Shown: in pieces, positions 52,446-64,000 of the stretch | How the letters are laid out: each line of letters opens with the position of its first letter | Numbering within the stretch: position 1 is the first letter of the stretch | Source: Gadus chalcogrammus | Lineage: Eukaryota; Chordata; Actinopteri; Gadiformes; Gadidae | Assembly: GCF_026213295.1 (NCBI RefSeq) | Contig: NC_079412.1 | Location: forward strand, 5,098,383 to 5,162,382 | Length of the DNA: 64,000 nucleotides | Direction of reading: 5' to 3' | Translations under genes and position numbers: made by a program | The notes under the pieces: generated by a model | The model's input: only the letters and a program-made list of their open reading frames with translations | Told to the model about the DNA's origin: nothing | The model's database searches: none

Positions 52446-54319
52446 TTATCTGTGAGCAATAATAGAATTAGCCGCACGAATCACACAAGACGTTGTTCTA
52501 GCTACACGTCTGGCGTGTGAGCGAACTATACATGTAAAAGGAACCATCTACAATCTGTGTCGTCTGGGTGGATTCACATACATTTACTCTTCATGGAAAG
52601 TTTAAATGAATTGCAGCTTGAATGAATGAATCAACATGCGGTTCCAGAGTTGTCCGCTGCTAAAAATGACCAATTGATGCACGGCAAAGACTTGACTTGA
52701 CCAGCTGAACGCAGGGGCCAAGGGTGAGTGTGTGAGAGAGGGCAGAGTGCTGCATCAGAAGACCTTGAGTCTCCACCAAAGCGAGTGAACGGCAGAAACT
52801 CCCCGCAGAGAGCAAATTGATAAGAACTCAATTCCTTGTTTACTATCAATAATAGAAACAACCGATCCCACCGAGTCTCTGGAATCTTAAGTGGTGTGGT
52901 GGGAAAAACAATAACTCCACTCTGGCTTTTTGTCTCTGTGGATTGACTGTTTGTGTTGAGTCTATGGAGTACCACAACACAGACAGCACCCGCCAGCCAG
53001 CCAGTCAGTCAGTCAGTCGTCGCCTCCCATTGTTCAGCAAACACAATGACTGAAGCCAAACATGGAACCATGGTCGGCAACTAATACATTTGAATATAAA
53101 ACAAATAGATTAAACCGAACAAATGCGACCTCCAGCGGGGACGAGTGACCGAGCCGTTACCGACTCCCTGGGAACACAGGACGATTCAGCGGGACAATCC
53201 TAACACTGGCGGCCATCACCACCTCGGGCTTCACTTACAATGACACTGATCATAATGGAGAGCTTCCCCTGGGGGCCAGGTGCTCGTATAATGAGCAGAG
53301 CGGCCACAGGGTGAGCCAGGGGATGATCTATAGTGGCCGGCTGGCCGCCATGCAGATTGTGCAAGACTGCACAGCGAGTCAGCCCAGCCTCCCACTCCTT
53401 CACTTCCTGACACTCCGGACACTCCAGTTCCTCCACTGCTCTGTTCCTCTTCCTGTGACCAGACGCTCCTCTCACCTCCTTTGGATGTAAGACGTGTATG
53501 TCGTTTTCTTGCAACCTCAGGAACTTCCCTAACTTTTTTTAACAACTACTTTGTTTGTGTAAGACCATCGAGGCATGAAGGTTGCTGTACAAATGTTGAA
53601 TAAAATACCTTTTAAGTTTCAATAATTACATTTTCAAGAGAGTTTCTTTTCTAAAATCCCAGATCCCCGATACTTCAGTACTTATTGTTTAATGTGGCAA
53701 AGCAGCCATGATGACTGTTGAAAACCAGGTCAAACTTTAGTGACATGCCATCAGTAACTTACTATACAAGGTTATTCTCTTCTTGTCAAAGTCTAACCAT
53801 TAACTAGTGCTTTACAGTCCCAATACACATAAAGCCATGGCGTTGGTGTGGTCAATATTTAGCTGAGATCTGTTTTTTGGAATCAGTTCTCGGTATTATC
53901 TTATGACACATTGTGACACACACAACACAATCAGAAATAAACCTTCAGTAACCTACCGGAGAACATGGAAACCTATCACCACCTCTAGGGACTACAGGTG
54001 GACAATAGCAATTTGCTAAAACCTGGTACAATGCATCTCTCCTTGCTCTAAACAAGGTTAATGTTTCTTTTGTACATTGTCCCTGTTTAAATAAAGTTAC
54101 ATTACAATGAAATAAATTCTTATCTGAGAAGTGTGAGAAGGCTGAACTATGGTTGGGCACTCAGTGTTAAAGCCAAACAAGTGGGAGGCAGAAGCAGCAC
54201 CAAGACTCCTAGAGAACGGCCCTGTGAAACAAAACAGTCCACTTCCTGTTCTCTGGAATCTGCTCTTTTTAGTCGCCGTTCTGTTTGAATGAGCCTCAGT
54301 GGAGGCTGGTCGACACACA

Positions 54320-54373
<54 letters not shown>

Positions 54374-55606
54374 TTAGGATGCAGGCCAGCTTTGCTACCA
54401 CATATCGTTAGGTTTCATTTGGCCTGTTGCAAAGAGGCATTCACAGACCTGCCTTTAGACTCTATAGGGAGTGCATACTTGGACACTTTGTGTTTTAACA
54501 AACACCACCACCAACAACAGAAAATACAGGCTGGTAGCCATTCGGTAAGCTATTCTGCGGTAGATTATGCAACAGTTCAAGTCACTTGGGTTAATAAATG
54601 ACGACCACCCAAACCACCCATCGGCCCCTCAAGAGGTCTTACTGGACTCAGGGGAGGACAGGAAGATAATCAACAGGCTGTATAGTGCAGCAAGAATGAA
54701 CCTCTTTACACTCTCAGACATACCTGACAGGACGCACATCTGGACTGTGGAGCCGCCATCTATTGGAAATTCTGACTATAACGCCCATTTGGTTCATAAT
54801 CAATGCAACCCAAATTACTCTTTAAACCGATTATTCCGATCTTAATATCTAAACAACAAATATGAAACTAAAACGTATGTTTTTCGCATACAGTCCATGG
54901 TTTACATGCAATAGGAAGAGGATAAAGAGGATGGAGTCATTGCAGGAGAGCTAGTATAATAGAATATATCAACATAATGTCAGGCCAGGTGATGTTCTCC
55001 CAGCCAGCTTCTGATTGGACAGCCTATTCTAGTTTTGTAATTTGCCCTATTTTCCAAATATGCAGTGCATGACAGCAAGTCATGCCTTGTGGTGGCATGC
55101 AGGCACAGACCTACATAAATCAAAAAATCAAACCTTCTATAAATCAATAGAAAGTCTTGGAATTTCCCCGTCCTTTGCCTGGTTGCTAATGTTCTTCGCC
55201 ACATCCGTGCCCCCGCTGTGTGCTTGGTTAATAAAGCAAGTCAGACAAGCAGTGACTTAAACCCAGACCAATCTACATCCAGGACTAAAGCAATGACGTA
55301 GCCTATGTGAGTCTCTGAGAGGGTGAACAATGGGACAGAGTTCAGAAGCTGGCAGAAGCAGGGCTGGGCTGAGAGCTGAGAGAGGAGAGCTGAGAGGTGG
55401 GAGAGCAGAGAGGTTGGAGCCTAAACCGACAATTAAACATCCTACAGTGAAACTGTAAAAGAGTTGGTTCGAAATAGTTTATAGACTAAATGAGGCCTTC
55501 ATAGCATTCTTTATAAGGACACCACAACATTATAGGTGTTGTTTTGAACTTTGACCCAAAAGTTGTTGGTTCAAATTGGGCCATTGGATCAACACAATAA
55601 GAGGCT

Positions 55607-55612
<6 letters not shown>

Positions 55613-55667
<55 letters not shown>

Positions 55668-55678
55668 TATATATATAT
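55613..55678. repeat. (AT)n microsatellite
   Basis: Nearly pure AT dinucleotides in the rhoc-ppm1j interval. Confidence 0.97.
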
Positions 55679-56199
55679 AAAATGCCAACTCTTTTAGACG
55701 TGTATTGCTTGTTTCTTCTCTGTATTGTAATAAGTACTTTAAATTCATAGGGGGAAGTATTCTGCCTATAGGCGGAGATGCGTTCAGTAAAGACACAGTG
55801 CTTTTACTTTGAAACACCATATCAACAGTTGAAATACGCCCAGCAGTGGATTGCAGGCAGAGGGGATTCGACCCAAACCTTAGGTTAGGCGATCCAAAGA
55901 GGAAAATAAATAAGACATGGGAACGTTTTTAAGTAGGGCCAAAACCACAGTTGTTTCACCGAAGTAATCCGAAGCTTCCTGATCGCCCTAAGTGAGCCAT
56001 GTCAAAAGGTAGGCGCGTTAAAACCACAGAGAAGGATTAGTTCACATGTACTTCGCCTTACCTTTCTTCCGACAACGAATGTGCGTTTAGGAGATGCTAA
56101 CTTCCCACTTGATGTTCCTCTGGATGGTAACACGCACTCACTTGCTGCAGTATGGTGTAATTGATCGAGGATGGAAGAAGAACTGGAAAGGCGAGCAGG

Positions 56200-56390
56200 A
56201 TCGTCCCACTGAGAGCTGCAACTACCTCCCCTCCTCTAGCAGGATCCTCCCACTGAGAGCTCTCCCAGTACCTCCCCTCCTCTCCCAGGATCCTCCCACT
56301 GATGGCTTTCTCGTCTCTACCTCCCCTTCTCTCCCAGGATCCTCCCCCTGAGAGCTGCCTTTACCGCCCCTCCTCTCCCATTCCAAGATG
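56200..56390. repeat. Tandem repeat with AGGATCCTCCCACTGAGAGC units
   Basis: Three to four copies with a period of about 57 bp, sharing TACCTCCCCTCCTCTCCCAG. Confidence 0.85.
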
Positions 56391-57679
56391 ACATCATACC
56401 TATTCATGGTGGTGTGTCGCACCCTGCTGCAGACAGAAAACAGCCAAACAATTTGGTATTCACTTTGCCATGTTAGTTATAAAAATGCATTATCGTTGTA
56501 TTCATGTCTTCAAATAGCAACAATATTATTAATGGAATCAAATATAAGTTCATTTATTTGTTGAATGTGGTTTATTTTGTTAACTAGGGAAATAATATAA
56601 GCAATGCGTCCGGGTACTCATTGTACATTTGTTAAGTTGTTGTGTAATGAAAAATATATAAATGGGGGGGAAAAAAAATCGTATTTATTTACAAATTGGT
56701 ACGCATTCTCCTTGTACCGCTTTGCTCATACTCTTCAATTTTTGTCCAAACAATTAATTGGGGAAAAAATATGTGTTTTCAAGTATTGAAACACATAAAA
56801 CAAATGTTATAAAAGAAATGATGGCAAGACAAAATAATTGTTAAAAATTAAGAGGTATACATTTAAGGGCATACAGTTTAATTGTATCTTCTAAAAACGT
56901 AAGTGCATTTGAAACTCAGCAGAAACATATCCTTAATTTCTTAATCATAATAAGGCATATCTGTGACAAACATCACTTCTAAAAAATAGGCCTACCAACC
57001 GTTTTTGGGACGTTTTCAGGCCAGAAAAAAGAAAAGCCAAACTAAAGCAATGTTCACATCCTGCCATTTATGAAGATCCAAACGCCTTCATTTACCTGTG
57101 CGGGAATGGTCATAAAGTCCTAAATTTACCAGTGCAGGAACGGTCATAAAGTCACAAAACTGGATCATTATTACATTCAACACCAAAATTGTAAATCTCA
57201 GTTACCAAAAGATGAACCAATTGATCATGTAGGACAGTCTTAAAGTGCTTCAGGCCCACAGCTCCCATCATCCATCTGGGCCTGGAGGGAGCCTACTGAG
57301 TTACTGACTGAAACTGTAACGCACTAGTCACAGCCTCATTGTTCCTCTTGAGCTAAACTCCAGAGTTGTATCCAATGTACAGGAACTGAGGTCTCACAGG
57401 GCCTTTTCTTCACACTATTGCTGTCCCGATACACCAATATTCCCACGCAAACGTTTGGTAGTTTTCTTTTGGAAGAGACTGACATTCAGCTGGGATTGCT
57501 TTGAAGTTTGGGTTCCAAAATAACAAATAAAAATATATTTGGATTTAATTCTCATTGGCAACGGTCACATTAAGCGGGCTTTAAAGAGGGAGTGTAACAT
57601 TCATCGGCATTTAAGGGTTCTCATTGTTTTTTTAGTTTTGAGTCACATGTGGGGAAATGAGACTACATGGGGGTTCTGT

Positions 57680-58510
57680 ACAGGGTCCTGGTCCTGGATC
57701 ATGGTCCGGTGGTTGGTCTAGGGTCCTGGTCCAGTGGTTGGGGTCCTGGTCCAGTGGTTGGTCTAGGGTCCTGGTCCAATGGTTGGGGTCCCGATCCAGT
57801 GGTTGGGGTCTTGGTCCAGTGGTTGGGTCCTGATCCAGTGGTTGGGGTCCTGGTCCAGTGGTTAGTCTAGGGTCCTGATCCAGTGGTTAGACTAGGGTCC
57901 TGGTCCAGTGGTTGGGGTCCTGGTCCAGTGGTTGGGGTCCTGGTCCAGTGGTTTGGGTCCTGGTCCAGTGGTTGGGGTCCTGATCCAGTGGTTGGGGTCC
58001 TGATCCAGGGGTTGGGGTCCTGATCCAGTGGTTGGGGTCCTGGTCCAGGGGTTGGGGTCCTGGTCCAGTGGTTAGTCTAGGGTCCTGGTCCAGTTGTTGG
58101 GGTCCTGATCCAGTGGTGTGGGTCCTGGTCCAGTGGTTAGTCTAGGGTCCTGGTCCAGTTGTTGGGGTCCTGATCCAGTGGTGTGGGTCCTGGTCCAGTG
58201 GTTAGTCTAGGGTCCTGGTCCAGTGGTTGGGGTCCTGGTCCAGTGGTTGGGGTCCTGGTCCAGTGGTTGGGGTCCTGGTCCAGTGGTTAGTCTAGGGTCC
58301 TGGTCCAGTTGTTGGGGTCCTGATCCAGTGGTGTGGGTCCTGGTCCAGTGGTTAGTCTAGGGTCCTGGTCCAGTTGTTGGGGTCCTGATCCAGTGGTGTG
58401 GGTCCTGGTCCAGTGGTTAGTCTAGGGTCCTGGTCCAGTTGTTGGGGTCCTGATCCAGTGGTTGGGGTCCTGGTCCAGTGGTTGAGGTCCTGATCCAGTG
58501 GTTGGTGTCT
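57680..58510. repeat. Large 20-bp minisatellite beyond the 3' end of ppm1j
   Basis: About 40 copies of GGGGTCCTGGTCCAGTGGTT, with variants GATCCAGT and TTAGTCTAGGGT arranged in a higher-order pattern (a block of about 60-80 bp repeats from 58060 to 58440). It ends about 160 bp from the ppm1j stop codon, so it may lie within the 3' UTR. Confidence 0.97.
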
Positions 58511-58667
58511 AGGAATCTTCACAGACCTACTCATCCTCTCCATAAAGGAGAACAGTTATTTTGAGCTCTTCTTCCTTGCTCCTTTCCTCTGAATAGTTTT
58601 GACGTCAGGGACCATTGGGGACGGGGGGACGGAGCGGGGAGAGTCCAGGGGGTCAGGCGGGGGGGAC

Positions 58668-61600
58668 TCATGTCTCTCCCTCATGGCCCGCCAGCGGGAT
58701 CACAAACACAGTGATGTCATCGCCGGAGCCCAACCTATCACTGGGTAACCGCCAGCCGCGCTCCTTCAGCACGCCTCGTGACCTCATCAGCAGGTCCTGG
58801 GCGGCCAGCGTATACCTGTGAGGGGGGGGGGGGGTTAACCAACACAGGTAGAACCTTTAGAAACCTTTATATTACCCTTATATTTAAGCAATAGATCACG
58901 CCAGGCTGTGGTATGTGCTCATTATACCACTGGCCCCGACGCGCAGCGGAGGGCCGGCGACCCCCTTCACAGTGGTATAATGAGCACATGCCACTGACTG
59001 AAGTGATCTATTGCTTTTATACAACGGTTACTGTTATGGCGAAACGAAAGTCATAGACACACTACATTTAAAAAGAAACCAAGAAAGTCAAAGTAGCCGT
59101 TTTATTAAAGACTACCAAAAAGTAGTCCCTCCTGGCTGCCGCTATGAATCGACGGTCGCTATGCAACACACTTTAGCGTCCCTCAGAGAGAAGGCTCCGA
59201 TAGAGCGGTTTGCCGGCAATTTATCCTATGGAGCAGTTCACTCGCAGATTTTAGGCTTCAGTGAACTGTGCTATTGCTTTTATACAACTGTTAAAATTAT
59301 GGCAAAATGACTCCACACACACACACTAGTAAAAATACGGTTGTATTCTTTGACACTTTCCACTTCAAGGCGCGGAGTGATACTTTCACAAAATGATTGG
59401 GCGTCATAGCAGTTATGTATACACTCATTATACAACAGTTAGAAACCAATCAGATCGTTGGATTCAGTTGTATAATATAGATTAGTACAGATGGGAAACG
59501 TAAGTCAACTGGAATTTGACCAAAGTTGTGTGAGAATGGCGTGTTGCGTATTACAATCGATATGCAACACACTAAAATGATATAATGTGTTCGTCTGCAT
59601 GGTGCCGTAATATCTCCAGACCAATCAGGGTGTACATCTTGCCTGTAAATCACGGGTGCGTGAGGTGCAACACTCAAGGGTGGAGCTGAGGGAGTGGACT
59701 TTTTTTTGGTTGTTTCAAAATCAGACTCTTCTGCTCTTTTCTGTTATCTCTCCTTACAACTATGGACTATCACCAACAGCAGCTTTAATGCTCAAACTGA
59801 TATAAACTGTCTCGTAACCTTTCTAAAGAGAAGTCCCTGCTGCAGCCTGCATGCGGGGAGGGAGTTGACCCAAACATGACCTGCTATGTTCCAGGAAACT
59901 CAGGAATTCTCCAAATTCTTTCTGTGGAATTAGCCCCATCTTGGAAACCCAGTTTTCTGAATCAGGTCCCATGGAAACTGTAAACTATTGCTAAAGGGTG
60001 CCCCCTAGTGGACATAACACAAGTGAAGACCAGTATCCTAGTCTGGCTGAACGGAAGTGGACAGCGTCTATTGCCTAGCGTCGGATTTCACCGCAACTCC
60101 TCCCTTTCCGGTTGCTGGCATTTCCAACCGGCACTATTTTGTATGGACACCGCTGCTGCTTCCCGGGCTTAGCCCCGCCCTAGACGATTGTGAGTGGTTT
60201 AAAGAAATAAAAACAGGCCCGCCCAGTTTCCCCACGGATAGACGGCTCGACGTAGCGTGGTTCCAGACCATTCTACTTGCTGTAGTTTGGTCTGGCTTTG
60301 CGAGACTACCAGTATCCTAACCAGGAGGACCATTGCAGAGATGATGACCTGTACCTCATGGGATCGGAGGGGTCACAGCCAGACAGAAAGGTGGATACAG
60401 CATCCGCCACTTCCTGGTCGGTGGTCACATCCCACAGTCCGTCTGTACCCATGACCAGGACATCATCTGGGCCGTGCTTATTCTCAGACAGATCGTACAC
60501 CTTCACCTGGAAATGCAATGCAGTCAGAGAAACACAGATTCCACCATTATTGTTAGAGGTTGACATTGTAAATGCTTCTTATTTTTGTGTCATTTGTGAT
60601 ATCGGTGCACTAAAGCCGACAATGTTTATCCAGGAGATGTTGGATCAGATGGAGACTGAAGGGTGAAGGAGACCAGAGCCTACAGCAGGGGGCAGCAGAG
60701 GGCCGGAACTATATTCATTACATATCAACAGGCGTGCTCAGAAACATTATTGTGCTTATGATTGCACCAATGCTTGTTTTCTCTCAACCTTTAATGTCAG
60801 CTGGTAGTAGTAGTAGTAGTAGTCAAATATAATATAACTAATAGCATTCCCAAGTATTGACTTTTAACACTTTTTTTCTAGGACTGGAAATCTCTTGGCA
60901 CCTCACGATTCGATTTGATTCAGATTCAGAGGTCAATGATTTTATTCTAAAACGACTTGATCCAAAAATGTTGCATAATTTGAAAATGACTAAAATGATC
61001 CGTCTCTGGTCGAACATAATGTCACAGCAGACGGACAAATGTAATAAAACAAATTAAAAAAAAAAGAAAATTATAAATTATAATTTTTCCAATTAAAATT
61101 ACGATTAACTTATCTGCATCGAGACAAATCGATTATTTTCCACCCCCTACTTTTTTATAATAACAATTTATTTTCTAATATCCAACTATGGTCTAACTAC
61201 AGTAACACTATAGCATCACTATAAAAAGCAGAACGTTATAAAATAATACAATTATTGCAATAATACAGATATTTCTGTTTCAATCAAACAAATGTAGCCT
61301 GCCATTGGACCGATATACAAAATGATTTTCATTGTATATCGGTGATTGGTTACCATCGTTGGCCATAAAAGATGTGTGGCCCTCACCTCCGGACAGCATG
61401 AGAGGAATGGCTTGATGTGGATGTTGGAGTTGTACACCTTGAGGTCGTGGTCCCCCAGGCCGCGAGTCACTCCAATAGTCGCCATGACGCGGGCCTACCG
61501 TAGAGAGTCAGAGGCGGGCAAAACCCCTTTGTAAGCTCACAAGCAATCAAGGCTGCATGCACAAAATAAATATGGTTACCACGTGGAAAGACAGACAGTC

Positions 61601-64000
61601 AGTAAGAAAAAAGACATTTCAGCAACATCGTGATGTTTTTATGCTAGGAGAGAGTGAATTTAAGTAATAATTATCATAACCAGTGAGACATGAAAACCCA
61701 TTTGAAGACTTTAATACAATTTCCTTTTACCTTTTTGCCCTCTCCGTAGATCAGGGGGAATTTCAGATCGTCTTCAACAATAGTCCTATAAGCCCTAGAA
61801 CCCAGACACCAAACAAATTTTTGGGATTAAAGCACTGTAAAAATCCAGCTGCATTTTGGGTACATTCACGACCATTGGTCGAGCCAGTATCATTCTTTAC
61901 AGTCCCGAGGGGCTTGAAAAGTCAACCATGCACATCATGTTCTCCTTCCCAGGAAATAATGTAGAGGAGTGATGGTTTGGAGCAGGTCATTACCAGCCCG
62001 TCATGGTGTGGTCTCTGAAGAGCATCTTCTTGCCTAGCTCACTGTGTTGGATCCTGCGAGGGAACTCCATGTGAGTGAACTCATTCCCCAGCAGCTCTGG
62101 CCTCAAGAAGCCCTAGAGGGACCAAGAACAGAAATATGCATTACTCAGAATGACATTCTAACAACAAAACCACACACAAAAAATGGGAGTCATTCTCCTC
62201 TTCTTCCTCTTATCCATTCTAATTCAAAAATATATTTACAAGAAACAAACTAAAATGTTTGCTTGTAGTTGCAGAAGTGGGTATAGGGGATTCCTTCTTG
62301 TCATCCCAGAACAATGTGGAATGTTCTGGTGAGGCACAGCATTGGCAAAAGATGACAGAACCAATTGTGTTTATCGGTAGTAATGAATGAATTGTTAAAG
62401 CAGGTGGAACACAGAGGGCATTAACCAATGGTGGATGTGGAACAACAAATCAACCCAAACTAAATAGAAACAAATAAAATAAATACCTCAATGAATATTG
62501 AAATTACGAGTTAATAAATGGTATTTGTTTGTTTGAGTATGTTAAAGCTAAAAATAAAATAACTGCCGGATCATCACCAAATTAAGGAATTCAAAATCAA
62601 GCTCAAAACATTCCAGACAATGTTTGCAAACCTCAGCTCCTTAAAAGTCCTCTATTGGACAACATCAACAGTAATACTTCAAACCAAGAGAGAGAATGTA
62701 GAAACTATATCCAATTGCATATCTAGTTACAAAACTCCTCTGGCATATCCACTCCACTGTTTGGGCTGCAGTACTTTAACCCTCTCCACCCCTCTATGAC
62801 TCAGAAAGAGAGTTTACATAACTGCACATCCCACTAGCATTTATTGGAAGTGGTTCAATGTTTTCCTTACGAGAATTCTAAAGGATTGGAAGGATAAAGA
62901 TGGATGACATGGATCTCAAATAAATACACAGAATGAGCATTTTTTTTACCTATTTAATGTTAAACTCCAATGACCTAAATCTCCTCTAAAACAGAAAGTT
63001 GTTTTGATCGGCTTGCAAGCAGAGGGGCGTAACATTTCTGTCACCAATCAAATTATGAAAGATTCAACCACATCCCTTGTTCATTAGCATATTGTACTAA
63101 AAAATACCTTATATTATGGAAGATACCCCCTTTCAGGTGGTCTTAACACTTAAGCACATGCCTTTATATTCAGAATATGTTCATCAAACAACATAAAAAA
63201 AAAAGATGAATGCTTCCCCTAAAAGGTGGTCATGCATTTTACATGTAACAAGGGGAAAACGTAATAGCATGAAATGGAACTAAATATAATTTTCTTGCAA
63301 CCGGAAAAAAATTATCCTTTCTTTTAAATATAGGACAGTGCAGATGTTCAACATAGAATGTTTAAGATAATACCAGATACTGTAGCCGCTGCCTCTCTGA
63401 TTCAGGAGTGAATTCATTAGACATTGGAATAACCTCATCGTTTCGTATAATTATGGCCCTGGAATATGAGAGAGAAACAGAGACAGACGAAGAGAAAGAG
63501 AGGTAGACCAATAGAGAAAGAAAGACAAGACAGACAGAGCACAACAGTGGGGTCACATAGACAGGAGGACGACAGCCAGTGGGTATTACAATCGCCAAAC
63601 AAGGACGTTCAAAACATTTCATGGACACTGCAGTGCACTAAACAGATCCCAGATGGCGCCAGATACTGTCATCTGACATCATCACGTTGGGTTGGCAATG
63701 TTATGAACATTTTTATTTTTATGTTTTCAGAACACTACGTCACAAGAGAAATACGAGAGAAGCTAATAAAGGGATGAATATATAGCATGAACCTTAAAGC
63801 AATAATGTTTTATGCTAAACCTTATTTTATGCATCAACATTTGCAATCAGAGCAACATCGCGAGGAGAACTTCCTGTTGCCTTACCTGCTATCTCCAGCA
63901 TTTGCCACATAAAGTTTCCCCAACATTTGGACAGCAGCTAAGGCACAACATCCACCAGAGATTGTGTAGGATGCCTTCTCCTTTTCAATAAGCTCATCCT
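58668..64000 (-). CDS. ppm1j: PPM1H/J/M-type protein phosphatase, ppm1j by synteny; 5' part outside window
   Basis: Metal-dependent Ser/Thr phosphatase of the PP2C (PPM) family. Exons seen, in transcript order: 64000-63886 (continues past the window edge), 63458-63374, 62112-61994, 61794-61731, 61494-61387, 60506-60355, 58815-58668. All phases join. Motifs: GKLYVANAGDSR (metal/phosphate site), IPMSNEFTPESERQRLQ, GFLRPELLGNEFTHMEFPRR, ARVMATIGVTRGLGDHDLKV, VLVMGTDGLWDVTTD (metal-binding Asp), RGWRLPSDRLGSGDDITVFV (last metal-binding Asp pair) and a short C-terminus ending GHEGET. The insert EFTHMEFPRR with RVMATIGVTRGLGDH is typical of the PPM1H/J/M subgroup. PPM1J is chosen because RHOC and PPM1J are adjacent in mammals. 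The N-terminal half and start are not visible. Confidence 0.88.
58884..59017. mobile_element. Inverted-repeat element in the last ppm1j intron
   Basis: The left arm (58884-58932) and right arm (58970-59017) share AAGCAATAGATCAC and GTGCTCATTATACCACTG in inverted orientation, with a GC-rich centre. TTTTATACAACNGTTA motifs recur at 59016, 59276 and 59426. A larger composite MITE region up to about 59475 is likely. Confidence 0.6.
60041..60307. mobile_element. 267-bp insertion with 12-bp target duplication
   Basis: ACCAGTATCCTA occurs at 60029-60040 and 60308-60319. The insert begins GTCTGGCTGAACGG and ends GGTCTGGCTTTGCGAGACT. A long target duplication suggests a SINE-like retroposon, though GTCTGGCT at one end and the inverse AGCCAGAC at the other also leave a DNA element possible. 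It lies 48 bp downstream of the donor of the exon ending at 60355 (transcript sense). Confidence 0.6.
60879..61149. mobile_element. Degraded hAT-like element in ppm1j intron
   Basis: The ends TAGGACTGGAAAT and, inward from the right, TAGGGGGTGGAAAATA are partly matching. CACGATTCGATTTGATTCAG and AATCGATTATTTT motifs lie inside. Target duplication is unclear because of flanking T runs. Confidence 0.4.

Noticed and set aside
54147..54845. Short frames around a (GT)n repeat near 54.3-54.8 kb
   Set aside because: No recognisable protein features, and the frames are dominated by simple repeat or AT-rich sequence.

Overview
The window is nuclear DNA of a ray-finned (teleost) fish. It has spliced vertebrate genes with GT-AG introns, dense dinucleotide microsatellites, minisatellites, and many short non-autonomous DNA transposons of teleost types. 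The species cannot be named from the sequence alone. Exon boundaries below were worked out by hand from splice sites, reading phase and recalled vertebrate proteins.
Layout. (1) 186-7990 (+): the last nine coding exons of slc12a5 (neuronal K-Cl cotransporter KCC2), followed by a long 3' UTR to about 13.97 kb. (2) 14355-28595 (-): complete ncoa5 (10 coding exons, 679 aa), converging on slc12a5 with interlocking poly(A) signals. Its introns hold a piggyBac remnant, a Harbinger remnant and several hAT elements, some nested. (3) 32974-35590 (-): a three-exon THAP-domain gene with a P-element-transposase-like segment, head to head with (4) capza1 (36404-41322, +, 286 aa). (5) 41.3-49.1 kb: no gene; a three-transposon nest and a LINE 3' end. 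(6) 49108-52394 (-): a complete Rho GTPase, rhoc by synteny, 192 aa. (7) 52.4-58.7 kb: no gene, with an 0.8-kb minisatellite at the end. (8) 58668-64000 (-): the 3' half of a PPM1H/J/M-type phosphatase, ppm1j by synteny, running off the window.
The genes do not form a pathway. They are neighbours joining two human synteny groups: SLC12A5-NCOA5 (human 20q13) and CAPZA1-RHOC-PPM1J (human 1p13). The THAP gene lies at the junction.
The strongest unusual signals are a set of hAT elements with exact or near-exact 8-bp target duplications, two levels of nested insertion, three TTAA-flanked elements, a 59-bp tandem array that copies an ncoa5 splice acceptor, an N-terminal RRM on Ncoa5, a 15-nt micro-exon in slc12a5, a GC-AG intron in capza1, and the shared THAP/capza1 promoter region. 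I saw no prokaryotic features, CRISPR array or viral gene.
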